Below are positions 27,333-36,455 of a stretch of DNA of 64,000 nucleotides, in pieces; position 1 is the stretch's first letter; the number at the start of each line of letters is the position of its first letter. Under the pieces are notes generated by a model, which was given only the letters and a program-made list of their open reading frames with translations, did not search any database and was not told where the DNA came from. The position numbers were made by a program, and so were the translations under genes. This DNA comes from Betaproteobacteria bacterium UBA5216 (GTDB lineage: Bacteria; Pseudomonadota; Gammaproteobacteria; Burkholderiales; SG8-41): NCBI GenBank assembly GCA_002412495.1, contig DHVE01000118.1, positions 11,734 to 75,733 of the forward strand, in the 5' to 3' direction.

Positions 27333-27345
27333 CGAACAAAAATAA

Positions 27346-27359
27346 CTGTTTATAAACAA
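27346..27359. promoter_or_regulatory. Operator-like perfect palindrome upstream of the TauD gene
   Basis: TGTTTATAAACA at 27347-27358 is a perfect 12-base dyad inside CTGTTTATAAACAA, about 35 bases ahead of the TauD start. A second half-site-like TTAGTTAAACAAT follows at 27360. It is the best copy of the motif shared by several promoters in this window. Confidence 0.6.
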
Positions 27360-27393
27360 TTAGTTAAACAATCTTCTCTCCAAGAGGTCAACC

Positions 27394-28239
27394 ATGCAAA
27401 TCACCCACACTCCCAACGTCATCGGCGCGCACATCACCGACGTCGATCTCGCGCGCGTGACCGACGCCGAATTCGCGGGCATTGAAAGCACCTTCAACGA
27501 GCGTGGCGTGATCTGCATCCGCCAGCAAAATCTCAGCGAACAACAATTGATCGCCTTCGCGCGGCGCTTTGGCAGCGTGGCGCCGCATTTCTTGAAGCAC
27601 TACACGCATCCGGATCATCCGGAAATTCTTTACATCTCCAACATCCAGGAAAACGGCAAGGACATCGGCCACTCGGATGCCGGCAGCGTGTGGCACACGG
27701 ATATGTCGTACACCGACAAACCGCCACGCGCAACGCTGCTCTACGCACTGGAAGTGCCGACGGAAAATGGCAAGGCACTTGGCAATACACTTTTCTCTTG
27801 CGCGGCGGCGGCCTACGACAGCCTGCCCGACGCGACCAAGCAGCGCATCGCGAATTTACGCGCGATACATCAGGTGGCGGGACGCCGCGCGAAGACTGGC
27901 ACCGGCCAACAGGATCAGGCGCTGCGCCGCGAGCAGCCCGCGGTGATACACCCGGTGGCACGCACCCACCCGATCACGCGGCGCAAGTGTCTGTATGTCA
28001 GCAAGGGCGAATGCGAAGGCATCGAAGGCATGGCGCAAGACGAGGCGCTGGCGCTGATCGACGAACTCGCCGACCGCACCGTCGAAGAACGTTTTCGCTA
28101 CACGCACCACTGGCAGCCGCGCGACCTGCTAATGTGGGACAACTGCACCGTGCAGCATCTGGCGTCATTTGACTACAAATGGCCGCAGCACCGGCGGTTG
28201 ATGCATCGCGTGACGGTGGGCGGCAGCGCGACGTTCTGA
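27394..28239 (+). CDS. TauD/TfdA-family Fe(II)/2-oxoglutarate dioxygenase
   Basis: A 281-residue oxygenase. The iron ligands are in VWHTDMSY (H-x-D) and in NCTVQHLASFD (distal His), and the 2-oxoglutarate-binding Arg region is RRLMHRVTVGG. It is clearly different in sequence from the other TauD protein at 13284, so the two probably act on different substrates. It follows a Bug gene on the same strand with the palindromic operator-like site between them, which suggests its own promoter. Confidence 0.92.
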   Translation: MQITHTPNVIGAHITDVDLARVTDAEFAGIESTFNERGVICIRQQNLSEQQLIAFARRFGSVAPHFLKHYTHPDHPEILYISNIQENGKDIGHSDAGSVWHTDMSYTDKPPRATLLYALEVPTENGKALGNTLFSCAAAAYDSLPDATKQRIANLRAIHQVAGRRAKTGTGQQDQALRREQPAVIHPVARTHPITRRKCLYVSKGECEGIEGMAQDEALALIDELADRTVEERFRYTHHWQPRDLLMWDNCTVQHLASFDYKWPQHRRLMHRVTVGGSATF

Positions 28240-28247
28240 TTCGCTGC

Positions 28248-29309
28248 TTATTCGGGTTTTATACCCGCCACCTGCAACAGCTTCACTGTGAGATCAATCT
28301 CGCGCGCGATCGTCGTCGCAAATTGTTCCGGCGTGCCGGATTGCGACTCCATGCCCTGTTTTTGAAACGCCTCTTTCACGTCGGGCATCTGCACGCTTTT
28401 CGCGAGCGCGCCGTTCAGGCGCGCGACGATGGCCTTGGGCACGGCCGCCGGCAAGCTGATGCCGTACCACGCCGCATACTCATAGCCGCTCAGGCCCGAT
28501 TCATCAAGCGTGGGCACCTGCTGCAATGACGACACGCGCTTCAAACTGGTAACCGCCAGCGCACGCACCCGGCCCGCCTCAATCAGCGGCAGCACGCTCG
28601 CCATGCTCGGCAGGCTCAATTGCGTTTGCCCCGCCGCCACCGCGATCACCGCTTCGCCCGAGCCTTTGTACGGCACGTGCAGAATGTTGACCTTGGTGCG
28701 CAGGTTGAACAACTCCCCCGCCAGATGATTGGCGCTGCCGACTCCCGGCGAGCCGGTGCTTAACTTGCCCGGCTGCTCGCGCGCGAGCGCGATCAACTCC
28801 TTCACGCTTTTCACCGGCACGGCCGGATGCACCACCAGCGCGAACGGCCCCATCGCCAGTTGCGACACCGCCGCGAAATCGCGCTTCAGATCGTAGGGAA
28901 GGTTTTTGCGCAACGCGGATTGAATTGCGGTGGAGGTCGGTATCAGGAGCAACGTGTAGCCATCGGGCGCGGATGTGGCGACCCGCTCGGTGGCCATCGC
29001 GGTGGTGGCGCCAGGGCGGTTTTCCACCACCACCGGCTGGCCGAATTGCTCCGCGAGTTTTTGCCCGATCAAGCGCGCGGTGAAATCCACTGCGCCGCCG
29101 GGGGTGTAACCGACGACGATGCGTAATGGTTTGGTGGGATAAGTTTGCGCCTGCGCGCTCGATGGAAGCATGCAAGCTGCAATAAACCAAAACAAGGCAG
29201 CGTGGGTGGAGCGCAGCGCAACCCACCAACGTAGGCACACCCGGGATCGGTGGGTCAAGGCGCAAGCCCCGCGCCTAATCCACCCTGCCAAACCCGTGTC
29301 ACGGCTCAT
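28248..29309 (-). CDS. Bug/TctC-family receptor with a repeat-derived N-terminal extension
   Basis: A 353-residue model. The ATG at 29309 overlaps the TGA of the enolase-superfamily gene (ATGA), so translation is probably coupled. The first 45 or so residues are encoded by a dispersed GTGGGT repeat (29197-29288) and are rich in Arg, Trp and Cys; only then comes a hydrophobic segment (HAALFWFIAACMLPSS) and the cleavage site AQAQ. A TTG at 29195 or an ATG at 29171 would give much shorter starts, the latter without a full signal peptide. The receptor part is normal: TPGGAVDFTAR, ENRPGAT and HVPYKG. Confidence 0.82.
   Translation of the reverse strand: MSRDTGLAGWIRRGACALTHRSRVCLRWWVALRSTHAALFWFIAACMLPSSAQAQTYPTKPLRIVVGYTPGGAVDFTARLIGQKLAEQFGQPVVVENRPGATTAMATERVATSAPDGYTLLLIPTSTAIQSALRKNLPYDLKRDFAAVSQLAMGPFALVVHPAVPVKSVKELIALAREQPGKLSTGSPGVGSANHLAGELFNLRTKVNILHVPYKGSGEAVIAVAAGQTQLSLPSMASVLPLIEAGRVRALAVTSLKRVSSLQQVPTLDESGLSGYEYAAWYGISLPAAVPKAIVARLNGALAKSVQMPDVKEAFQKQGMESQSGTPEQFATTIAREIDLTVKLLQVAGIKPE
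29197..29288. repeat. GTGGGTGGAGCGCAGCG repeat element inside a gene start
   Basis: GTGGGTGGAGCGCAGCGCAACCCAC (29202-29226) forms one hairpin, and GGTGGGTCAAGGCGCAAGC with its partner ending CTAATCCACCC (about 29249-29284) forms a second. The element spans the 5' end of the Bug gene almost to the stop of the preceding gene. It keeps the reading frame open on the minus strand. Confidence 0.7.
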
Positions 29310-30436
29310 ACGTAACACGGTCCCGCGATCCCCGGCCATTTCGCAAACATCGATTCATCCACTTCAAACCCCAGCCCCGGCGCTTCCGAGGGTTCGATAT
29401 AGCCATCGACGACTTGCGGATAGCCGCTGCACAAGTCATCGCGAAACGGATTAAACGCCGCGCCATCGGCCTCATAAATCAGCGCGTTCGAGGTGGCGCA
29501 CAACAGATGCACGCATGCCGCCGAATCAATGGCGCTCATGCCCACGTGCGGCGCGAACGCGCGGCGGAATGCCGCCGCGAGATCGGCGATTTTTTTGCAT
29601 TCGGTGATGCCGCCGGCCTTGCACGGGTCGGGCTGTATCACGTCCACCGCTTTGGTTTCCAACAGTTGCCGCGCCTGATAACGCAGAAAATGATTTTCGC
29701 CGCCCGCGAGCGGCACGTGCGTGCGCGCGTTAAAGTGCGCGTAGTCGGCGATGGCGTCCGGTGCAAATGGTTCTTCGATCCAGAACACTTTGCATTCCTC
29801 GAAACCCGGCAACGCGCGCTGCAAATCCAGAAAGGAATAACGCGTGTTGATGTCCACCGCAATATCGATGCCGTCACCCAGACCCTTGCGCACGGCGCGC
29901 ACGCGTTCCAGGTCGTTTTTGACACTGTCGCCCATGCGCAGCTTGATCGCGGTGAAACCCTTATCGACAAAACTTTGCGCTTCTTCTAGCAGCGCCTGCG
30001 GCGGCTTGAAGCCCATGCACACGCCGCCCGCGTAGGCGCGCGTTTTCTTGCGCGCGCCGCCGAGTAGCCGATACACCGGCTGCTTCAGCGCCTTGCCGCG
30101 CACATCCCACAGCGCGACATCCACGCCCGAAAGTGCCTTGTAGAGCGCGTTGCCCGGCCCGTGAGTTTGCCCCTGCTTGAGATAAATGCGGTTCCAAATT
30201 TCCTCGACTTCCATCGCATTGCAGCCGACAACAATCGGCGCGAGATTCTGGTTCACCAGATCGGCCACCAGCGTGGGCGCCAGTGCGTGATGCGCCTCGC
30301 CGTAGCCCGTGATGCCGTCTTCGGTTTTCACGCGCACAATCACGGTGTCTTTTTTGATCGGCTGCCCCACGCCGCGGCGCGGCGCGTTTTCCAGTTTGAA
30401 CGACAACGCAAACGCTTTGACTTCGGTGATTTTCAT
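29306..30436 (-). CDS. Mandelate racemase / muconate-lactonizing enzyme family protein
   Basis: A 376-residue enolase-superfamily enzyme, which abstracts a proton alpha to a carboxylate. The lid domain is at 1-130 and the barrel follows. Metal ligands: D195 (AVDINTRYS), E221 (FWIEEPF) and E247 (GGENHF). The general bases appear as K165 in AIKLRMG (the K-x-K second Lys is R167) and H297 with D270 (APHVGM, QPDPCKAGG). Likely a racemase, lactonising or sugar-acid dehydratase enzyme. The Bug gene overlaps its stop codon, and an AT-rich operator-like site lies just upstream. Confidence 0.92.
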   Translation of the reverse strand: MKITEVKAFALSFKLENAPRRGVGQPIKKDTVIVRVKTEDGITGYGEAHHALAPTLVADLVNQNLAPIVVGCNAMEVEEIWNRIYLKQGQTHGPGNALYKALSGVDVALWDVRGKALKQPVYRLLGGARKKTRAYAGGVCMGFKPPQALLEEAQSFVDKGFTAIKLRMGDSVKNDLERVRAVRKGLGDGIDIAVDINTRYSFLDLQRALPGFEECKVFWIEEPFAPDAIADYAHFNARTHVPLAGGENHFLRYQARQLLETKAVDVIQPDPCKAGGITECKKIADLAAAFRRAFAPHVGMSAIDSAACVHLLCATSNALIYEADGAAFNPFRDDLCSGYPQVVDGYIEPSEAPGLGFEVDESMFAKWPGIAGPCYV

Positions 30437-30450
30437 TCTGATATAAGTGT

Positions 30451-30464
30451 TTGTTTTAAAATTA
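30451..30464. promoter_or_regulatory. Operator-like site upstream of the enolase-superfamily gene
   Basis: TTGTTTTAAAATTA lies 15-28 bases upstream of the start of the enolase-superfamily gene. It matches the first half of the shared TTGTTTNNAAACAA motif and is a weaker dyad than the sites at 18261 and 27346. Confidence 0.35.
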
Positions 30465-30685
30465 CTTTTTCAACAATCCGGCCCGCGCCGATGCCAAAGC
30501 ATTATGTGCCCGACAGGACATGCGTTGCAACCGGCCGTGTGCGCAAGCCCGCACCCTGCCGTAACGCACGGCCTGATCCTTAAAGGGCCTTGCGTGTAGA
30601 ATCATGCCGCCCGTTCAGCCAATCCGGGTTGCAAATCCGGGCCACCCATCGCGGCTAATTTTTCGATACCCCATCTGGAGATCTC

Positions 30686-31480
30686 ATGAACGCACCGCAC
30701 GAACTCAAATCCGCCCCCAAGATCAACTGCTCGCCCGAGGAATGGGAAGCGCGCGTCGATCTCGCCTGCGCATTTCGCGCGGTGTCCGCGATGGGCTGGC
30801 ACCACAGCCTGATCTATAACCATCTGTCGATGCGCGTGCCGGGCACCCAGTCGCACTTCCTCATCAACCCGTTTGGCCTGCTCTACACCGAAATCACGGC
30901 GTCGAATCTGCTGAAAGTCGATATCGACGGTAACAAGCTCGTCCCCTCGCCGCACCCCATGCTGATGGCTGGATTCGTGGTGCACCGCTCGATCCACATG
31001 GCACGGCATGATGCCAATGCGGTGATTCACACACACTCCAAGGCGGGCGTGGCGGTGTCTTGCCAAAAGCAGGGGCTGTTGCCGATCAACCTGGGTTCCA
31101 TGAACCTGAATGACAAGATCGCCTATTACGATTGCCAGGGCGTCACCAACGAAGCCGACGAAAGTGATGACATCGCGCGCGCGCTGGGCAACAAGAACGT
31201 GGCCATACTGCGCAACCACGGCCTGTTGACCTGCGGCCCGACCATGGGCCATGCGTTCAACCACATGCGCCGGCTGGAAATGGCGTGCGAAACCCAGGTC
31301 ATGGCCCAGGCGGGCGGCGCGGAACTGATCTTCCCGCCGATGGCCGTGGTGCAAAAGACCACGCAACAAATGACGCAAATCGTGCAAAAGGACGAGAAGA
31401 ACGCCGACGACGGCCCGGCCATTCTGTGGGCCGCGGTGCGCCGCTGGATGACACAACTCGATCCCGGCTACATGGATTGA
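30686..31480 (+). CDS. Class II aldolase/adducin family protein
   Basis: A 264-residue zinc-dependent class II aldolase-type protein. The metal ligands are H115 and H117 (VIHTHSKAG) and a later His in LRNHGLLTCG. This family contains fuculose-phosphate-like aldolases, epimerases and decarboxylases. The start is preceded by CTGGAGATCTC, giving GGAG as the ribosome-binding site. Its TGA overlaps the ATG of the first of three consecutive Bug genes, a strong sign of a single operon. Confidence 0.92.
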   Translation: MNAPHELKSAPKINCSPEEWEARVDLACAFRAVSAMGWHHSLIYNHLSMRVPGTQSHFLINPFGLLYTEITASNLLKVDIDGNKLVPSPHPMLMAGFVVHRSIHMARHDANAVIHTHSKAGVAVSCQKQGLLPINLGSMNLNDKIAYYDCQGVTNEADESDDIARALGNKNVAILRNHGLLTCGPTMGHAFNHMRRLEMACETQVMAQAGGAELIFPPMAVVQKTTQQMTQIVQKDEKNADDGPAILWAAVRRWMTQLDPGYMD

Positions 31481-32490
31481 TGCGCATCGACTTCCTAAAG
31501 CCGTACCACGCGGCCACCCTCATTACGGTGGCCGCGTTTACGTACATTCACCCCTGCGCTTACGCGCAGACCAAGCCCGCCGGCCTGCCCGGCGGTTATC
31601 CCAACAAACCCATCCGCGTGATCGTGCCGGCCTCGCCCGGCGGTGGCACGGACATTGTGTCGCGCATCGTCGGCCAGCGGCTGGGCGAGCGCTGGGGCAC
31701 AGCGGTGGTGATCGAGAATCGCGGCTCGGCCGTGGGCGGCGTCGTCGGCATGGATATCGCCGCCAAGGCCACGCCCGATGGCTATACGCTGCTGGCGGTG
31801 TCGGCCAGCGCGGTACTCAACGCCGCGCTGGTGAACAAAACCGCCGTCGATCAGCGCGTGGCGTTTGTACCGATTGTGCAATTGACCACGCAGCCGTATC
31901 TCCTGGCAATTCCCTCGGCGGTGCCCGCGCAATCGGTGGCGGAATTCATCGCACTCGCCAAGGCCAAACCCGGCGCATTGAATTACGGCTCGGCGGGCAA
32001 CGGCTCGATGTCGCATCTGGGCGGCGAGTTGTTCAACTCGCTCGCCAACGTGAACATCGCGCACATTCCATACAAAGGCACCGGCCCGGCACTGACCGAT
32101 CTGCTCGGCGGGCAGGTGCAGATGCTGTTCGCGGGCGGCATCTCGGTCACGCCGCAAATCAAGTCGGGCCGCTTGCGCGTGCTCGGCCAAAGCGCGCTTG
32201 CGCGCACGCGCCTGCTGCCCAACATACCCACCATCGCCGAGTCCGGGTTGCCAGGCTTCGAACTCAACGGCTGGTATGGCTGGCTCGCGCCCACCGGCAC
32301 ACCCCCCGTGATCGTGCAGGCGCTGAACCGCGAAGTGCAGCAAATTTTGCGCGCGCCGGAGATGCTGGAAAAATTTGCCGGCGACGGCTCCGAGCCTGCC
32401 CCCGGCACCGCTGAACAATTGCGCGAACTGTTTAACCGCGACATTGAAAAATGGATCAAGCTGTTTGCACGCATGAAGGTGAAGCTGTGA
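31480..32490 (+). CDS. Bug/TctC-family periplasmic solute receptor (first of three)
   Basis: A 336-residue protein; its ATG shares a base with the aldolase TGA (TGATG). The signal peptide is long (MRIDFLKPYHAATLITVAAF, cleavage near AYAQ). Family marks: SPGGGTDIVSR, ENRGSAVGG and HIPYKG. The next Bug gene begins with a GTG that overlaps its stop (GTGA). Confidence 0.92.
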   Translation: MRIDFLKPYHAATLITVAAFTYIHPCAYAQTKPAGLPGGYPNKPIRVIVPASPGGGTDIVSRIVGQRLGERWGTAVVIENRGSAVGGVVGMDIAAKATPDGYTLLAVSASAVLNAALVNKTAVDQRVAFVPIVQLTTQPYLLAIPSAVPAQSVAEFIALAKAKPGALNYGSAGNGSMSHLGGELFNSLANVNIAHIPYKGTGPALTDLLGGQVQMLFAGGISVTPQIKSGRLRVLGQSALARTRLLPNIPTIAESGLPGFELNGWYGWLAPTGTPPVIVQALNREVQQILRAPEMLEKFAGDGSEPAPGTAEQLRELFNRDIEKWIKLFARMKVKL

Positions 32491-33464
32491 GGTCATTGAC
32501 GTCATTCGCGGCCATGATGGCGATGGCGGTCGCAAGTACGCTATCAGCGCACGTTTGCGCGCAAGGCACCTTTCCCAATCGTGTGGTGCGCATTGTCGTG
32601 CCCAGCACCAGCGGCGGCGGCGCGGATGCGCTGGCGCGTCTGCTCGCGCATCACCTCACCGAACGCTGGGGCAAACAGGTGATCGTGGAAAACCGCACCG
32701 GCGCCAGCAACATGCTGGGGGGCGAGTTCGTGGCGAAATCCGCGCCCGATGGACACACGCTGCTGGCCGGCATTTCCACGCTCGCCATCAACCCGTCCAC
32801 GCACAAAAAAGTATTGTTCGACGCGTAGCGCGACCTCGCGCCGATTTCGCACCTGGTTTCGATACCGAACATTCTGCTGGTACATCCGTCGCTGCCGGCC
32901 AAAACGGCCACCGAATTGGCCGCCGTGGCACGCGCGAAGCCGGGCCTGCTGCTCTACGGCTCCGGCGGCCACGGCACCAACAATCATCTCGTGGTGGAAC
33001 TCTTCGGCGCGATGACGGGCACCAAGCTCACGCACGTGCCGTACAAAAATTCCGGCCCCGCGCTGGTCGATACCATCGGCGGGCAACTGATGGTGTTCGC
33101 CACCAACATGATTCTCGGTCTGCCGCACGCGCGCGGCGGACGGCTGCGCGCTATCGGCGTGACCAGTCTGGCGCGCGCGCCCGGCGCCGCGGATATTCCG
33201 ACGCTGCATGAATCGGGCCTGAAGGATTTCGAAGCCGTGCAGTGGTACGGCCTGCTCGCGCCCGCCGGCACGCCGCGCGACATCACCGATAAAATCTATC
33301 GCGACACCGTTGCCGTGCTCAAAATACCCGAGGTCCGCGACCGCATGACCAGCGATGGCGCGATTTTCATTGCGTCCACGGGCGAACAGTTCGCGGGCTT
33401 CATCAAATCCGAGACGGTAAAATGGGCGAAGGTGGTCAAGGCCGCGGGCATCATTCCAGAGTGA
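32487..33464 (+). pseudogene. Bug/TctC-family receptor interrupted by an in-frame TAG
   Basis: The reading frame starts at the GTG at 32487 (AAGG about ten bases upstream; ATG at 32514 is an alternative) and has a signal peptide ending near HVCAQ. It carries STSGGGADALAR, ENRTGAS and HVPYKN, and its end is normal. A TAG at 32826-32828 interrupts it after LFDA; the sequence continues in the same frame with RDLAPISHL, where intact relatives continue without a break. One base change from a sense codon would explain it. Neighbouring Bug genes overlap both ends, so the operon layout is intact. A sequencing error or suppression cannot be ruled out. Confidence 0.88.
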
Positions 33465-34447
33465 TGATTTACAAACCCTGCAAACCCTTATTGGCCGCGG
33501 CACTCGCCGTGAGCACGAGCACCTCGGCGGGCGCCGCCGACACGCCGAACTTCCCGCTCAAACCCGTGCGCTGGATCGTGCCCTATCCGCCCGGCGGCAG
33601 CATCGACGTGGTGGGACGCGTGATCGCCGCTCGCCTGTCGCCGTCGTGGGGGCAGCAGGTAATCGTGGACAACCGCCTCGGCGCGGGCGGACGCGTGGGC
33701 GTGCAGGCCGTGATCGCGGCGCCACCCGACGGCTACACGCAGTTGTTGACGCTCAACACCAATTACACCATCGACCGCAGCCTGTTTAAGAACATCGGCT
33801 ACGATCCTGAAAAAGCGCTGCTGCCGATTACCATCGTCGCGTCTACTGCACAGTTGCTGATCAGCAACGTGTCGTTTCCGGTAAAAAACGCGCAAGAACT
33901 GGTGGCGCTCGCCAAGGCGCGGCCCAACGAAATCAACTACGGCTCGTCGGGCGCGGGCGGCTCGCTGCATCTGGCCATCGAGTTATTCAAATCGATGACC
34001 GGCATCCAGATGACGCACATTCCGTATAAAGGCGGCGTACCGGCGGCCACCGATCTGATCGCCGGGCAAATTCAGGTAATGTTCATCAATGCGCCCGCCG
34101 GCGCGCCATACATCAAGAGCGGCAAGGTGCGCGCGCTGGGCATCAGCTCCGCCAGGCGCTCGCCGCAATTGCCGGACGTGCCCACCCTCGCGGAAGCCGG
34201 TGTTGCGGGTTTTAATATCGATGTGTGGTACGGCCTCTCCGTGCCCGCGGGCACGGCGCAGGCCATCGTAAGCAAAACCCATCAGGACATCACTCAGGTG
34301 CTGGCGCTGTCCGAGGTGCGCAAACAACTGGTGGATATCGGCGCCGATCCGGTGAATTTCACGCCCGAAGAAACCGCCAAGCGCATCCGCACCGAAACAG
34401 CGACGTGGGCAAAGGTGATTTCGGGCTCTTCGATACGCTTTGAGTAA
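33464..34447 (+). CDS. Bug/TctC-family periplasmic solute receptor (third of three)
   Basis: A 327-residue protein whose ATG overlaps the TGA of the interrupted gene (TGATG). The signal peptide (MIYKPCKPLLAAALAVS) ends near AGAA. Family marks: YPPGGSIDVVGR, DNRLGAGG and HIPYKGG. The end converges with a Gfo/Idh gene on the other strand. If the upstream TAG stops ribosomes, coupled translation of this gene may suffer. Confidence 0.93.
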   Translation: MIYKPCKPLLAAALAVSTSTSAGAADTPNFPLKPVRWIVPYPPGGSIDVVGRVIAARLSPSWGQQVIVDNRLGAGGRVGVQAVIAAPPDGYTQLLTLNTNYTIDRSLFKNIGYDPEKALLPITIVASTAQLLISNVSFPVKNAQELVALAKARPNEINYGSSGAGGSLHLAIELFKSMTGIQMTHIPYKGGVPAATDLIAGQIQVMFINAPAGAPYIKSGKVRALGISSARRSPQLPDVPTLAEAGVAGFNIDVWYGLSVPAGTAQAIVSKTHQDITQVLALSEVRKQLVDIGADPVNFTPEETAKRIRTETATWAKVISGSSIRFE

Positions 34448-34499
34448 GCGGCGTCAACCGTACAAACGGCGCCAATGTCACGGACTGCCCTATCGTGAA

Positions 34500-35546
34500 C
34501 TACGGCTTCTCCACCTCCACCGGCTGTCCGGATTTCGCTGAAGCGATGGCGGCGCGGATCAACGACAGCGCCTTCAACGACGACACGCCATCGGTCTCCG
34601 GTTTTCTGCCAGTTAATACGCAATCGGCGAATTCGTCGATTTCTTCCAGCATCGGATCGCCTATCGGAAACTCAATCGGCTCCGGTTCGGACTTTCCCTT
34701 GCGATAAATCTCCAGCCGCGACGAGGCATCGGGGTTTTGCGTGCGCTCTTTGTCGAATGCGCGATCAACCCGTTGGATCGTGCGCACCAGATTGCCCTCG
34801 GTGCCATACACATACATCCAGTTGGTGCGCGGACAGGCAAAGTTGGAGCCGATATAGCCCACCAGCCCCGACTCAAAGGTGAACACAGTCGCGGTCACGT
34901 CATCCACCGGCGCGGGTATCGCCACGTGTTTGAAAATCGAATACACGGTTTTGATCGGCCCGAAGATATGGTTCAGCGTGTCGGCCTGATGCACGCCGAT
35001 GGTCATCAGTGAGCCGCCGGGGCAGCCGTCATCGTCGGCGGTGTAGCGAAACTCGCCGGGGGTGAGCTCCCAGCCCTGCTGGCTCGACATGTTGGCCTCA
35101 ACACTCAACGGCTTGCCGATGGCGCCGCTGTCGATCAGTTGCTTGATCTTGCGGTTTACACTGTGGCGGCGATGCACATGGCCGATGCACAGCGTAACCT
35201 TGGCCTTTTCGCAGGCAGCGATCATGCGCCGGCCGTCGTCCATGGTGTTGGCGATGGGCTTTTCAACATAGACGTGCTTGCCGTACTGTGCGGCCAGTTC
35301 GGTTTGTTCGCGGTGATACTTATTCGGCGAAACAATCAGCACACCATCAAGATCGCCGCGCTTCACCATGTTTTCATAGCTGGTTTCCTGCGCGATGCCG
35401 TAGCGCTCGCTGGTGACTTTGCGTTTTTCCGCCACCGGATCAAAGCACGTCACCAGTTCGACTTTCTGGCTGCGCTGCACGGTATTGGCGACCACGAATG
35501 AGAACGATCCCAGCCCGCAAATCCCAACGCGTATTCTGTCTTTCAT
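34500..35546 (-). CDS. Gfo/Idh/MocA-family oxidoreductase
   Basis: A 348-residue NAD(P)-dependent oxidoreductase. The Rossmann motif is GICGLGSFSFV near the N-terminus, and the family motif EKP is in YVEKPIANTM; a GHVHRRH segment and a YTADDDGCPGGSL loop follow. Relatives oxidise sugars, inositols or related polyols. It is divergent from the flavin-reductase-like gene, with only about 65 bases between the two starts. Confidence 0.9.
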   Translation of the reverse strand: MKDRIRVGICGLGSFSFVVANTVQRSQKVELVTCFDPVAEKRKVTSERYGIAQETSYENMVKRGDLDGVLIVSPNKYHREQTELAAQYGKHVYVEKPIANTMDDGRRMIAACEKAKVTLCIGHVHRRHSVNRKIKQLIDSGAIGKPLSVEANMSSQQGWELTPGEFRYTADDDGCPGGSLMTIGVHQADTLNHIFGPIKTVYSIFKHVAIPAPVDDVTATVFTFESGLVGYIGSNFACPRTNWMYVYGTEGNLVRTIQRVDRAFDKERTQNPDASSRLEIYRKGKSEPEPIEFPIGDPMLEEIDEFADCVLTGRKPETDGVSSLKALSLIRAAIASAKSGQPVEVEKP

Positions 35547-35611
35547 GTCATCTCCGTTTGACGCGTAGCGTTCGTGCTACTATTTTTGCTGATCAATAGA
35601 AAGGTATCACA

Positions 35612-36292
35612 ATGACCGCATCACACAGCGCCTCGCCAAAAACCCTGGACCGCGACATTGAAGTCGCGCCCGGCGACTGGCAGGCCCAGGAGTTTTACTA
35701 CCTGATGACCGCGATGGTCATCCCGCGTCCCATCGGCTGGATATCAACCATTTCCGCGAAGGGCGTTAGCAATGTCGCGCCGTATTCGTATTTCAACATG
35801 ATGGGCAACGATCCACCTTACGTCGCGTTTGCGTCAACGGGCGTGAAAGACACGCTCGCCAATCTGCGCGAGGTGCCGCAGTTCGTGGCGAACATCGTCA
35901 CCATGCACGTGCTCGAAGAGATGAATTTCACCGCCGCCGATTTTCCGCGCGATGAAAGCGAATTCGGCTGGGCCGGGCTGACCGCCGCGCCCTCGGCAAA
36001 AGTCAAACCGTTTCGCGTGCTCGAAGCGCGCGCACATATCGAATGCGAGGTGAAGCAGATCATCACCGATCACAACACCAACATCGTGTTGGGCCGCATC
36101 GTGCATGTGCATGTCGACAAATCGGTATGGAAAGACGGTCGCATTGATCCCAAGCTGCTCGACCCGGTATGCCGCTTGTCCGGCTCCGGGTATGCGGCAC
36201 TGGGCGATGTCATCAACGTGGCGCGGCCTTTCTGGAAGGATGTGAAAAGCACGACCGGTAAACAGGCGATGCCCAAGGCGGTGAAACGCTGA
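35612..36292 (+). CDS. Flavin-reductase-like (FMN-binding split barrel) protein
   Basis: A 226-residue protein of the flavin reductase / NADH:FMN oxidoreductase-like family. MTAMVIPRPIGWIST and GVSNVAPYSYFN are the conserved FMN-binding segments, and the Arg-Pro-Ile-Gly in the first is typical. Such proteins supply reduced flavin to a monooxygenase or act alone. No flavin monooxygenase is seen nearby. Two Bug genes follow on the same strand after about 160 bases, with their own operator-like site. Confidence 0.88.
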   Translation: MTASHSASPKTLDRDIEVAPGDWQAQEFYYLMTAMVIPRPIGWISTISAKGVSNVAPYSYFNMMGNDPPYVAFASTGVKDTLANLREVPQFVANIVTMHVLEEMNFTAADFPRDESEFGWAGLTAAPSAKVKPFRVLEARAHIECEVKQIITDHNTNIVLGRIVHVHVDKSVWKDGRIDPKLLDPVCRLSGSGYAALGDVINVARPFWKDVKSTTGKQAMPKAVKR

Positions 36293-36333
36293 ACGTCAAA
36301 ATGTTTTAGGCACGCAAAGGATAATCCGCTCAT

Positions 36334-36361
36334 CGTCATGCGGGCCTGTGCCAGAATGACG
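36334..36361. repeat. REP-like imperfect hairpin
   Basis: CGTCATGCGGGCC and GCCAGAATGACG form an imperfect hairpin in the gap between the flavin-reductase-like and Bug genes. The GTCAT/ATGAC ends match the REP-like pair at 54764. Confidence 0.55.
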
Positions 36362-36424
36362 GCGGTGGCTGGCAACGTTTGCGGCGCTGCGCGCCCCGGC
36401 GATACAGGACGGTATGTAAGTATT

Positions 36425-36436
36425 TGTTTCCAAACA
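36425..36436. promoter_or_regulatory. Operator-like palindrome upstream of a Bug gene
   Basis: TGTTTCCAAACA lies about 20 bases upstream of the Bug ATG at 36456. It fits TGTTT-NN-AAACA, the core of the motif found upstream of the SDR and TauD genes. Confidence 0.5.
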
Positions 36437-36455
36437 TTATTTACAGGAGCATGCC

